This document shows, one piece after another, positions 44,936 to 51,776 of a stretch of 64,000 nt of DNA. Below the pieces are notes generated by a model that made no database searches, had not been told where the DNA came from, and saw only the letters and a list, made by a program, of their open reading frames with translations. This stretch comes from an uncultured Allobosea sp. (GTDB lineage: Bacteria > Pseudomonadota > Alphaproteobacteria > Rhizobiales > Beijerinckiaceae). The number at the start of each line of letters is the position of its first letter. Within the stretch, counting starts at the first letter, position 1. Position numbers and translations under genes: made by a program. The DNA lies in NCBI RefSeq assembly GCF_945956895.1, contig NZ_CAMFJF010000004.1, positions 123,927-187,926 on the forward strand. The letters run 5' to 3'.

Positions 44936-44960
44936 GGAACAGACGGCATGCCGATGCGTT
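44936..44960 (+). promoter_or_regulatory. EcfG-type promoter (GGAAC-N16-CGTT) of the DUF883/holin-like operon
   Basis: GGAAC at 44936-44940 and CGTT at 44957-44960 with exactly 16 bp between. The -10 ends 82 bp before the ATG at 45043. It begins 9 bp after the stop of the AI-2E family gene. Confidence 0.78.
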
Positions 44961-45042
44961 GCCGTGGCAAGGCGGAAGCCCTTGCGGCAACCGCTTCTCC
45001 TCGCCACCATCTCACTTCCATCAGCGACAGGACGAAACCGCC

Positions 45043-45402
45043 ATGGCCACCACGACATCCGCGAAACGTCAGGCTGCCGCCGCCGCCAAACGTGCGAAGG
45101 CTGAGGTCGAGGCCGGCGCCGAGGAGGTCGCAGCCGAGGCGCGCCAGGCCGGAGCCCGCGCCAAGCGTCAGGCGAGCGCGCTCGAGGACACCTTGACCCG
45201 CAGCGCCGAGGACATCGCCGCCACCGTCAGCGAGCGCCTGCGCGCCGTCGGCGTCGACACCGACAAGATGGTCGATGTCGCCAAGGAACAGGCGACCGAG
45301 TTGCAGCGCTTGATCGAGGACGAGATCCGCGAGCGGCCGCTGCGTGCGCTCGGCCTGGCGGCGGCTGTCGGCCTCTTCGTCGGCTTCCTGTCGGCGCGCT
45401 GA
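45043..45402 (+). CDS. DUF883 / ElaB-YqjD-like membrane-anchored protein
   Basis: A 119-residue protein from the ATG at 45043. Residues 1-~90 are a charged, Ala-rich helix with coiled-coil character (KRQAAAAAKRAKAEVEAGAE, LQRLIEDEIRERPLRALG), and the last ~20 form one membrane span (LGLAAAVGLFVGFLSAR). This is the architecture of E. coli ElaB/YqjD, stationary-phase proteins that tether ribosomes to the inner membrane. It is followed 2 bp later by a YqjE/holin-like gene, so the pair mirrors yqjD-yqjE. The EcfG promoter upstream replaces the RpoS control known in E. coli. Confidence 0.85.
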   Translation: MATTTSAKRQAAAAAKRAKAEVEAGAEEVAAEARQAGARAKRQASALEDTLTRSAEDIAATVSERLRAVGVDTDKMVDVAKEQATELQRLIEDEIRERPLRALGLAAAVGLFVGFLSAR

Positions 45403-45404
45403 CC

Positions 45405-45830
45405 ATGTTCGGGGGGATCGGATCCTTCATCGCCTCGGAGGTGTCCGGGGTGGTGAAGCGCAATGTCATCGTCTACGGGCTGTTCGGCCTCGCCGTCCTG
45501 CTCATGCTCTGCGCCGGCGGCTACGCGCTGAACGCCCTGCATACCGTGCTGGAACTGCGCCATGGCGCAGTGGCCGCGAGCCTCTGGATTGCCGGCGGCC
45601 TCTTCGCAGCGGGGCTCCTGGCGATCTGCATCGCGCTTCTCGTCAAGAGCCGCCGCAGGCCGCCGCGCCCGGTCGCGACCGCGGCTCTGGCGGCTGCGCC
45701 GCTGGCGGCCAAGCTCATCGGCTCGCGCCTGAGCTGGCGCATGGCGCTCGCCGGCGGCATCGTCGTTCTCGGCGCGATTCTGGGTCGCCAGATCGTCGCG
45801 GGCGGCGAAGATGATGATGCGGCAGCCTGA
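45405..45830 (+). CDS. Phage holin superfamily III / YqjE-like membrane protein
   Basis: A 141-residue protein with two strong membrane spans (VYGLFGLAVLLMLCAGGYAL and LWIAGGLFAAGLLAICIALL), a basic loop (KSRRRPPRP) and a third hydrophobic stretch (WRMALAGGIVVLGAILG), ending in acidic EDDDAAA. It resembles the putative actinobacterial-type holin/YqjE group found next to DUF883 genes. It starts 2 bp after the DUF883 stop, so they are cotranscribed. A role in membrane organisation under stress is inferred from the E. coli yqjDE parallel. Confidence 0.82.
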   Translation: MFGGIGSFIASEVSGVVKRNVIVYGLFGLAVLLMLCAGGYALNALHTVLELRHGAVAASLWIAGGLFAAGLLAICIALLVKSRRRPPRPVATAALAAAPLAAKLIGSRLSWRMALAGGIVVLGAILGRQIVAGGEDDDAAA

Positions 45831-45909
45831 TTCCGCATCCATTCGCGGCATGGACGAAGCATGTCTTTTTACATAGGGATGTCGGCATGCGTCCCTTAAC
45901 AAGACCTGC

Positions 45910-47301
45910 ATGTCCGCTCAGGTGAGGCCTCGCAACCGCTTTCCGATCCCGGCTTTCCCGGTCATCGGCGCGCGCCTTCGTTCGGCGACATCCACGATCA
46001 TCGCGATCGGGGTCGTGGCGGTCTCAGTGGTTCTGGCGGCCTGGATCAACCAGCAGGCCCGGCAGACGGCGGATCGCGTCTCTCACGCAATCGAGATCCG
46101 CGAGCGGGCCGAACGCTTCCTCGGCCGGATGCGCGACGCCGAAACCGGACAGCGCGGCTTCCTGCTGACCGGAGAGGCCGATTATCTCGATCCCTTCACC
46201 GAGGGCCGGGCCGCCGCGGGCCCCGAGCTCGACATCCTCGCCGCCCTGGTCGATGCGGACCCCGCCCAGAAGGAGCGGGTCGCGGAGTTGCGTCGGGGTA
46301 TGGGCGTGAAATTCGCCGAGCTCGACCGGACGATCTCGCTCGAGCGGGCGGGCCGCCGGCCGGAGGCACTTGCTCTCGTCAAGAGCCAGAACGGCATCGC
46401 CGCCATGGACCGGCTGCGCGATACGGTGCAGGCGATCCAGCAGAGCGAAAACATCCGCCTGATGTCGCTCTATCGCCTCGAAGAGCGCCGCCGCCTCTGG
46501 GGCAGCACCGGCATCGTCGTGGCGCTGGCCGGCCTTGCCTTTGCCGCCTGGCAGCAATTGCGCCGCCGCCAGCGCCGCAGCAATGCGCTCGCGATCAGCA
46601 ATGCGGAGCTCGAGCAGATCGTCGGCGAGCGTACCCGCGAGCTCGAAGGCGAGCGCCTGCGCATCGAGGCGCTGCTGCGCGACGTCAATCACAGGGTCGG
46701 CAACAATCTCGCGATGGTCTCGGCATTGCTGAACGTGCAGAGCCGCCAGACGCGCGAGCCGGCAGTCAAGGCCGCGCTCGCTCAGGCGCAGTCGCGCATC
46801 CAGGCGATCGCGGCCGGGCAGCGGCGGCTGCGCCTGGACATCGAGACCGACGAGATCGATGCCCGGCCCTATATGGAAGACCTCCTCGCCGAGATCGGCA
46901 AGACAGCGGAAGGCCGGCCGATCCGGATCGAGCTCGACATGGAATCGATCCGCCTGCCCGGCCGCGATGCCGTTTCCTTCGTCGTCATCGTCAACGAGCT
47001 GGTGACCAATGCCATCAAGCATGCCTTTCCCGACGGCATGTCGGGGCAGATCATCATCCGCTTCGCGCCAACCGACTTCGAGGGTGAGCCGGCCCTTGCG
47101 ATGTCGATCGAGGATGATGGTGTCGGTATGCCAGCCGAAGCGGGGAGCAAAGGGCTGGGCCAGACCGTGATCGCGAGCCTGCTGCGCAGCATGCGGGCGA
47201 CGATGACCTCCGAGCCGCTCCACCCCGAACAGGCGGAACGTCCGGGCACGCGGGTGGCGATCGTCTTTCCGAAGCGGGAAGCACCGCCCGCTCACGCCTG
47301 A
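45910..47301 (+). CDS. Sensor histidine kinase with CHASE3 domain (HisKA_2/HWE type)
   Basis: A 463-residue kinase. Two membrane spans (near 28-46, ATSTIIAIGVVAVSVVLAAW, and near 195-213) flank a CHASE3 sensor (RAERFLGRMRDAETGQRGFL, LTGEADYLDPFTEG). A short coiled coil leads to the phosphoacceptor DVNHRVGNNLAMVSALLNVQ, which is HisKA_2-like with Gly replacing the usual Lys. The ATPase domain is intact: N box VIVNELVTNAIKHAF, G1 IEDDGVGMP, G2 KGLGQTVI. It probably signals to PhyR-type or single-domain regulators; the response regulator 10 bp downstream, convergent, is a candidate partner. Confidence 0.9.
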   Translation: MSAQVRPRNRFPIPAFPVIGARLRSATSTIIAIGVVAVSVVLAAWINQQARQTADRVSHAIEIRERAERFLGRMRDAETGQRGFLLTGEADYLDPFTEGRAAAGPELDILAALVDADPAQKERVAELRRGMGVKFAELDRTISLERAGRRPEALALVKSQNGIAAMDRLRDTVQAIQQSENIRLMSLYRLEERRRLWGSTGIVVALAGLAFAAWQQLRRRQRRSNALAISNAELEQIVGERTRELEGERLRIEALLRDVNHRVGNNLAMVSALLNVQSRQTREPAVKAALAQAQSRIQAIAAGQRRLRLDIETDEIDARPYMEDLLAEIGKTAEGRPIRIELDMESIRLPGRDAVSFVVIVNELVTNAIKHAFPDGMSGQIIIRFAPTDFEGEPALAMSIEDDGVGMPAEAGSKGLGQTVIASLLRSMRATMTSEPLHPEQAERPGTRVAIVFPKREAPPAHA

Positions 47302-47311
47302 AATCGCGGCG

Positions 47312-47692
47312 TCAGCCCTGCATCGCCTTGAGGCCGGGCAGGCCGATGGCACCTTTCACGAAGGCCGCGACCTCGCGCGTGGAAAAGGGCTTGCGCAGGA
47401 AGCGGATGTCGCGCAGGGCCGCCGGCACCTCGTGAGGCGCGGCGCCCGAGACGAAGACGATGGGCGTGCCGCGCTCCTGAAGGGCGCTGGCGACGTCGAA
47501 GGTCTTGCCGCCGACGACGTCGATGTCGAGCAGGGCGCAGGCGAGCTGCTTGGCGGTCATCCGCCGCGCTTCCGCCACGGATCCGACAACGATCAGCTCG
47601 ACCTCGTCGCCGAATTGCTCGGCCACGGCGCTTTCGATGTCCATCGCGATGAACGGGTCGTCCTCGACGATGAGTACGCGGAAATCAGCCAT
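47312..47692 (-). CDS. Single-domain response regulator
   Basis: A 126-residue receiver with no output domain. The acidic pocket is VEDD, the phosphoacceptor Asp is in CALLDIDVVGG, the Thr/Ser position is FVSG and the Lys is FLRKPF. The layout around GTPIVFVSGAAPHEVP resembles the FAT-GUY receivers of alphaproteobacterial general stress signalling, although the FATG letters are not exact. An exact EcfG promoter lies 44 bp upstream. Convergent with the CHASE3 kinase (10 bp between stops). A phosphate-sink or feedback role toward PhyR signalling is inferred. Confidence 0.9.
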   Translation of the reverse strand: MADFRVLIVEDDPFIAMDIESAVAEQFGDEVELIVVGSVAEARRMTAKQLACALLDIDVVGGKTFDVASALQERGTPIVFVSGAAPHEVPAALRDIRFLRKPFSTREVAAFVKGAIGLPGLKAMQG

Positions 47693-47736
47693 CGACCGGC
47701 CTTCTCACTCACACTGCAATTCCGTCACGCGATCTC

Positions 47737-47761
47737 AACGTGACAGACTTGGCGATGTTCC
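47737..47761 (-). promoter_or_regulatory. EcfG-type promoter (GGAAC-N16-CGTT) of the single-domain response regulator
   Basis: On the minus strand GGAAC (47761-47757) and CGTT (47740-47737) are separated by exactly 16 bp. The -10 is 44 bp before the ATG at 47692. Confidence 0.78.
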
Positions 47762-47859
47762 TGCCTCGGCAGCGTCATCTGGCCGAAAGCGCAGGATTTG
47801 AGTCAATTTTGACCGGTCAAGGTTAGCAAAAGGTAATCCCGTCCCCGCTTTTGGGGGGG

Positions 47860-48354
47860 TCAGCGTCGGCGGCTTCCCGAACGTGTCAAAGTCAGCTCGA
47901 ACTGCGTAACGCCGATGGCGGCATTGAAGCCGCGTAACGTTTGCGCCACCCGCGGCTGGAGCGTGACCTTATTGTCCTCGCCGCCGACAAGCGGCGATCC
48001 GCCAGCGGCCCCGGCCTGAGCGGATGCCGCATAGCTTCCGTTCAACGCTCCCAAGGGCGCCCGTGCGTAAGGCCCGTAGACATGCCACGCCATCCGCGTT
48101 CCGCGGATCGAGCCAAGGTCAAGGCCATATTGGCGAACGATCCCAATATAGTGCTGTGCCGGGCCTCGGCGCGGCCTGAAGCGGCAATCGAGAGGCTTCT
48201 GCGATTTGGCGATGGCGGCGAAGCCGGCGCCCACGGTGCAGGAGAGGCGCCCGGTCGGCGGGCCGGGAGTTTGTGCGGCGGCGGGCTCATGCATTCCTAT
48301 GAAGCCAGCGAGGGCAAGGACAGTTAGGCAGGATCGGGAATGCCCAAGGCTCAT
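47860..48354 (-). CDS. DUF992 domain exported protein
   Basis: A 164-residue protein from the ATG at 48354, which has AGGAG 8 bp upstream (a GTG one codon earlier is possible). Residues 1-~27 are a signal peptide (CLTVLALAGFIGMHEPAAAQ). The mature domain shows the DUF992 pattern: GRLSCTVGAGFAAIAKSQKP, DCRFRPRRGPAQHYIGIVRQ, YGLDLGSIRGTRMAWHVYGP, then SPLVGGEDNKVTLQPRVAQ. Two cysteines may form a disulfide in the periplasm. Function unknown. An EcfG promoter lies 30 bp upstream, arranged back-to-back with another for the divergent small gene. Confidence 0.85.
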   Translation of the reverse strand: MSLGHSRSCLTVLALAGFIGMHEPAAAQTPGPPTGRLSCTVGAGFAAIAKSQKPLDCRFRPRRGPAQHYIGIVRQYGLDLGSIRGTRMAWHVYGPYARAPLGALNGSYAASAQAGAAGGSPLVGGEDNKVTLQPRVAQTLRGFNAAIGVTQFELTLTRSGSRRR

Positions 48355-48384
48355 CACGAATGCTCCTGGTGAACTGGCGGTACG

Positions 48385-48409
48385 AACGCCCCAAGAAACC
48401 CACAGTTCC
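48385..48409 (-). promoter_or_regulatory. EcfG-type promoter (GGAAC-N16-CGTT) of the DUF992 gene
   Basis: On the minus strand GGAAC (48409-48405) and CGTT (48388-48385) with a 16-bp spacer, 30 bp before the ATG at 48354. Its -35 lies only 7 bp from the -35 of the divergent promoter at 48417. Confidence 0.77.
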
Positions 48410-48416
48410 TAAGTAG

Positions 48417-48442
48417 GGAACCAAGGGAGAGTTTGTAGCGTT
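48417..48442 (+). promoter_or_regulatory. EcfG-type promoter (GGAAC-N17-CGTT) of the small gene at 48459
   Basis: GGAAC at 48417-48421 and CGTT at 48439-48442 with a 17-bp spacer (GGAACC-N16). The -10 lies just before the cluster of ATGs at 48459-48473. The TTG start at 48441 in the ORF track would fall inside the -10 box, so it is excluded. Confidence 0.7.
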
Positions 48443-48458
48443 GGCGTTTCATCTTGGC

Positions 48459-48710
48459 ATGGGAATGTCGATGGCCGTGAGTCGTCCTCTTGGGGAAACC
48501 CCAACAATAATCGATCCGGAGTTCCTGCCGGCGTTGCCGCCGTTCTGGGAACTGGAGGATCTGATCGCCACGGGCCTCGCATGCGAGACCGCGCTTGCGG
48601 TCATGGCTGCGCGGCGTAGCGGCCTACGGCTTGTCGGCGGCATCGCGTCGCCGGACGACGACAACGAGTTGCTCCTGCTGCGCTTCCGTCCCGCCGACAT
48701 CGCCCACTGA
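48459..48710 (+). CDS. Hypothetical small protein, likely general stress regulon member
   Basis: Up to 83 residues; ATGs at 48459, 48465 and 48471 are all possible. The sequence has TIIDPEFLPALPPFWELEDL followed by an Ala-rich helix (IATGLACETALAVMAARRSG) and ends DDDNELLLLRFRPADIAH. No signal peptide, membrane span or known domain was recognised. The EcfG promoter directly upstream and the tight convergent placement (6 bp) against the extensin-like gene support it as a real gene. Confidence 0.6.
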   Translation: MGMSMAVSRPLGETPTIIDPEFLPALPPFWELEDLIATGLACETALAVMAARRSGLRLVGGIASPDDDNELLLLRFRPADIAH

Positions 48711-48716
48711 GTTCCG

Positions 48717-49820
48717 TTACTGGCAGAACCGGGACGCCGGCGAGCGGCGCTCCTGGATGTCGACATGCAGATGGTCGGCATGGGCAGCATCCGAGCCCGG
48801 CCCCAGCGTGGTCATGAAGGCGCCGCAGGCCGATTGCCTGATCGCATCGAGAAAGCGGTTCTGCGCCAGCCCCTGCGGCTTCTCGACCGCGACCTGGACC
48901 GCTTCCGCACCACTGCCCAGCTTGAAGGCGAAGATATCCAGCGCCTGGCCGGTGGCATGCTCGCTGACCGGGCCGGCCGAGGCCCGGTTGCGCCGCCGGC
49001 ATTCAAGACCGCCGCCGACACGCAATGCGACGAGGTCGCGCTCGAAATGGCCACGCGCCAAGGGCTGGACGCTGCGGTCGAGCCAGTCGGCGAGCGTCCG
49101 GGCCATGGCACAGCTCAACAAGGGTGGAGGCTCGAAGAAGACGGTCGCCGAGCCCGCCTGTCCCCTGATGGCGAGCGCCTCGACGCGGACCGGCTCGCTG
49201 ACCCGACAGGCAGGGTCGCTATCCTGTGGTGCGGGAGTGGCCGCCGTCACCCGATTGCCGGGGATGGTTGCCAGCGAGGTCAGGCATGAGGCCTGAATGG
49301 GCGGCGTCGCGGTGTCGTCGGAGCGCGATGGTGTCGGGGCGGCAGGCCGCGCGGTCGTCTTTCCCGTCTCCTCTGGAATGGACGGTCGCCATTCGGGTGG
49401 CCGGGATGGCGGCTGCTGTCCGGAGATCGGAGTAGCGGCTGGGGCCGCAGTGCCGCCGGTCGGGGCGAGCCAGAGGCTGATGGCGATCGCCAGGGGCGCC
49501 AGAACCCGCTTTCCCGGACGATGGCGGGCCGTCCCGCGACGAAGCCTCGCTCGCCCGATCCGGCTCCGCGCATGCAGGATCGATGAATGCGCCTGGGCGG
49601 ACTCGAGGGGAGGATCGCTTAGCTGTCCAGGGCCGAGGCGCTGGCGATCGTGATCCCGGTCAGGCCTGCCAGCGCGAGCGACAGGATCTCTGCGCTCGGC
49701 GCCCCCGGTTGCACCATCCCGGAGAAGAGAGCTGCTCCGATCGATAGCGCCGCAATCGCGGCCGAGAAGCAGGTCGTCGCCATGGTCCACGCCCTCCCCA
49801 ACTGCAAACGAAACTGTCAT
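48717..49820 (-). CDS. Extensin-like C-terminal domain protein, start uncertain
   Basis: The C-terminal ~170 residues match the extensin-like domain of alphaproteobacteria: ACRVSEPVRVEALAIRGQAG, LLSCAMARTLADWLDRSVQP, GPVSEHATGQALDIFAFKLG and HADHLHVDIQERRSPASRFC. An N-terminal signal anchor is visible in the same frame (RVLAPLAIAISLWLAPTGG, about 49450-49510), followed by a Pro-rich linker. There is no ATG, GTG or TTG in frame between 49790 and that anchor. The ORF-track start at 49820 overlaps a well-supported small gene in another frame and would be almost leaderless from the EcfG promoter. A rare start codon or a base error near 49573 is possible. Confidence 0.72.
   Translation of the reverse strand: MTVSFAVGEGVDHGDDLLLGRDCGAIDRSSSLLRDGATGGAERRDPVARAGRPDRDHDRQRLGPGQLSDPPLESAQAHSSILHARSRIGRARLRRGTARHRPGKRVLAPLAIAISLWLAPTGGTAAPAATPISGQQPPSRPPEWRPSIPEETGKTTARPAAPTPSRSDDTATPPIQASCLTSLATIPGNRVTAATPAPQDSDPACRVSEPVRVEALAIRGQAGSATVFFEPPPLLSCAMARTLADWLDRSVQPLARGHFERDLVALRVGGGLECRRRNRASAGPVSEHATGQALDIFAFKLGSGAEAVQVAVEKPQGLAQNRFLDAIRQSACGAFMTTLGPGSDAAHADHLHVDIQERRSPASRFCQ
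49619..49783 (-). CDS. Small hydrophobic protein (54 aa)
   Basis: From the ATG at 49783, with GGAGG 9 bp upstream, the best ribosome site in this stretch. The 54 residues hold two hydrophobic segments (TTCFSAAIAALSIGAALFSG and ILSLALAGLTGITIASASA) separated by MVQPGAPSAE, so a small double-span membrane protein is likely. It is the first gene after an EcfG promoter, with the extensin-like gene following. No family recognised. Confidence 0.6.
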   Translation of the reverse strand: MATTCFSAAIAALSIGAALFSGMVQPGAPSAEILSLALAGLTGITIASASALDS

Positions 49821-49829
49821 TCAACGCGG

Positions 49830-49854
49830 AACGCATCATTTCCGCACAGGTTCC
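49830..49854 (-). promoter_or_regulatory. EcfG-type promoter (GGAAC-N16-CGTT) of the 54-aa gene and extensin-like gene
   Basis: On the minus strand GGAAC (49854-49850) and CGTT (49833-49830) are 16 bp apart. The -10 is 46 bp before the ATG at 49783. It lies just beyond the phyR terminator, in the same direction as phyR. Confidence 0.78.
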
Positions 49855-49865
49855 CGGAGACAAGC

Positions 49866-49894
49866 AAAAAGGCCCGCAGGCTGGCCGCGAGCCT
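49866..49894 (-). terminator. Rho-independent terminator of phyR
   Basis: Read on the minus strand, AGGCTCGCGG and CTGCGGGCCT pair over ten positions with two G-U wobbles, followed by TTTTT. It lies 27 bp after the phyR stop codon. Confidence 0.8.
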
Positions 49895-49921
49895 TGAACA
49901 TCTTCGAACGGCGTCGAAGCG

Positions 49922-50716
49922 TCAGGCGGCCTTGCGGCCGGCGCGGCGGTCGAAGAACAAGGCCTGGCTGATCGCCGCCTTCACGGCCTCCGGCTGGAAC
50001 GGCTTGGTGATCAGGAAGGCCGGCTCCGGCCGGTCGCCGGTCAGGAGCCGTTCGGGATAGGCGGTGATGAAGATCACCGGCACGTCGATCGAGGACAGGA
50101 TTTCGTTGACCGCGTCGAGTCCCGAGCTGCCATCGGCGAGCTGGATGTCGGCGAGGACGAGACCGGGGCGCTTCTTGGCGACGAGCGCGATCGCCTCGCG
50201 CTGCGTGCGGGCAACGCCGGTGACGCTGTGGCCGAGCTCCTCGACCATCGTCTCGATGTCGAGTGCGATGATCGGCTCGTCCTCGATGATGAGGACTTCG
50301 GTCGCGACCTGCTCGGCGATTTCCTGGCCGGCGGTCTGGATCAGCGCGGACGCTTCGGCGGCCGTGATGTCCATGACCTCGGCGACATCGTCGAGCGGGA
50401 AGCCCTCGACCGTCCGCAGCAGGAAGGCCTGGCGCGGGCGCGGCGTCAGCGCTTCCAGATTGCGCTCGGCCGGCGGGCGCGAGAGCTCGACGACCGGCGC
50501 GGCGGCATCGACGCTGGCCGAGGACCACAGCTTCAGGAAGGTCTTGTAGAGGCCGACGCGGGGATCGATGTCGCGTGGGAAGCCGCTGGGATCGGCGACG
50601 AGCGCTTCGAGCATGGCGACGACATAGGCGTCGCCGCTCGGCTGGCTTCCGCAGAGCGCCCGCGCGAAGCGGCGCAGATACGGAAGATGAGGCGCAATTT
50701 CTTTTGCAATCGACAT
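49922..50716 (-). CDS. phyR: General stress response regulator PhyR
   Basis: A 264-residue protein from the ATG at 50716 (MSIAKEIAPHLPYLRRFARA); the 496-residue ORF-track version is a run-through. Residues 1-~130 are the sigma-like (EcfG-mimicking) domain: ARALCGSQPSGDAYVVAMLE, TPRPRQAFLLRTVEGFPLDD and VAEVMDITAAEASALIQTAG. Residues ~140-255 are the receiver: VLIIEDEPIIALDIETMV, phosphoacceptor in VLADIQLADGSSG, VIFITAYPE, FLITKPF. Phosphorylated PhyR binds NepR and frees EcfG. Divergent from nepR. I saw no EcfG-type promoter in front of it. Confidence 0.97.
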   Translation of the reverse strand: MSIAKEIAPHLPYLRRFARALCGSQPSGDAYVVAMLEALVADPSGFPRDIDPRVGLYKTFLKLWSSASVDAAAPVVELSRPPAERNLEALTPRPRQAFLLRTVEGFPLDDVAEVMDITAAEASALIQTAGQEIAEQVATEVLIIEDEPIIALDIETMVEELGHSVTGVARTQREAIALVAKKRPGLVLADIQLADGSSGLDAVNEILSSIDVPVIFITAYPERLLTGDRPEPAFLITKPFQPEAVKAAISQALFFDRRAGRKAA

Positions 50717-50793
50717 GAACGCGTCCCTTTTAGCGTGCCGAAATAATGGCTTAGGCTGCGCGAGAGACAAGAAATTTATTTTTTCTGGGTCGT

Positions 50794-50818
50794 GGAACCT
50801 TGTCCAGTAAAGCCGGTT
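50794..50818 (+). promoter_or_regulatory. EcfG-type promoter (GGAAC-N16-GGTT) of nepR-ecfG
   Basis: GGAAC at 50794-50798 and GGTT at 50815-50818 with a 16-bp spacer; the -10 differs from CGTT at one base. It lies 135 bp before nepR in the phyR-nepR gap, giving the usual positive autoregulation of the sigma factor operon. The 5' leader would be unusually long among the sites found here. Confidence 0.6.
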
Positions 50819-50953
50819 ATTAAGGCGCATTGGTGTCGCCATCGCGACGTGGCTTCGGCGTCGCCGGCAGGACGTGGCAAGACCTGAGATGGTGGAATTC
50901 GAGAATGCGGGATCGGCTGGAAAAGCCGGCCCGGTGGTGGTGCGAGGGCTGAC

Positions 50954-51175
50954 ATGAATAGGTTGGATGCAGCGATGACGGAACCGGACGATCCCGATGA
51001 AGGCTTCGATCTGGTTCTGGACCCGAAGGTGCAGGAATCCATTGGCCGCTCCCTCAAGGCCCATTACGACGACATCGTGAACGCACCCGTGCCCGACAAG
51101 TTTCTCGTGCTGCTCGCGCAGCTTGAGGCGACCGAGCAGCGTGCAGCTGGAGCGTCGCGCGATGAGTCCCAGTGA
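50954..51175 (+). CDS. nepR: Anti-sigma factor NepR
   Basis: A 73-residue protein with the NepR core QESIGRSLKAHYDDIVNAPV and PDKFLVLLAQLEA, the two helices that grip EcfG or PhyR. Start at the ATG at 50954 follows GAGGG. NepR holds EcfG inactive until phospho-PhyR takes it away. Its end overlaps the ecfG start by 14 nt, coupling anti-sigma and sigma synthesis. Confidence 0.95.
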   Translation: MNRLDAAMTEPDDPDEGFDLVLDPKVQESIGRSLKAHYDDIVNAPVPDKFLVLLAQLEATEQRAAGASRDESQ

Positions 51176-51776
51176 TACCGTCCCTGCGAACGGGGTCGAG
51201 TCTCTGGCGCAGGAACGCAGGACCGAAGATTTCAAGGACGGGCTGATCCGCGAGATTCCCAACCTGCGCGCCTTCGCCGCCTCGCTCTCCGGCTCCATGC
51301 AATTGGCTGACGACCTCGTGCAGGACACGCTGCTGAAGGCCTGGGGCAATTCCGACAAGTTCGAACCGGGCACCAGCCTGCGCGCCTGGCTCTTCACCAT
51401 CCTGCGCAACACCTATTACTCGCTCTATCGCAAGCGCGGCCGCGAGGTGCAGGACAGCGAGGGGACCTATGCCGAGCGCATGGCGACCCATGGCAACCAG
51501 GAAAGCCATCTCGATCTCGCCGATTTCCGCAAGGCGCTGGCCAAGCTCCCCGAGGAACAGCGCGAGGTGCTGATCATGGTCGGCGCAACCGGGCTGTCCT
51601 ATGAGGAAGCGGCGGAGATCTGCGGCGTCGCGATCGGCACGATCAAGAGCCGCGTCAATCGCGCCCGCACCAAGCTGGCCGAATTGCTGTCCATCGGCAG
51701 CGTCGACGATCTCGGGCCGGGCCGTACCAATGCGGCTGCGATGCAGAGGGTTGGTACGGAACCCGTTGGCTCCTGA
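51162..51776 (+). CDS. ecfG: General stress ECF sigma factor EcfG
   Basis: A 204-residue ECF sigma factor from the ATG at 51162. Region 2 is visible as SMQLADDLVQDTLLKAWGNS and LRAWLFTILRNTYYSLYRKR, and region 4 as ALAKLPEEQREVLIMVGATG and YEEAAEICGVAIGTIKSRVN with ARTKLAELL. It lacks extra C-terminal domains, as usual for this group. It directs RNA polymerase to GGAAC-N16/17-CGTT promoters, nine of which I find within 8 kb. It overlaps nepR by 14 nt and the downstream kinase gene by 1 nt. Confidence 0.96.
   Translation: MSPSDTVPANGVESLAQERRTEDFKDGLIREIPNLRAFAASLSGSMQLADDLVQDTLLKAWGNSDKFEPGTSLRAWLFTILRNTYYSLYRKRGREVQDSEGTYAERMATHGNQESHLDLADFRKALAKLPEEQREVLIMVGATGLSYEEAAEICGVAIGTIKSRVNRARTKLAELLSIGSVDDLGPGRTNAAAMQRVGTEPVGS

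Noticed and set aside
50717-50953. EcfG promoter for phyR on the minus strand
   Set aside because: An AACG occurs at 50718 but no GTTCC is at the required distance, so no site was called.
49922-51412. 496-residue ORF containing phyR
   Set aside because: Residues before MSIAKEIAPHL run through the intergenic region and antisense to nepR-ecfG; PhyR has a standard length from 50716.
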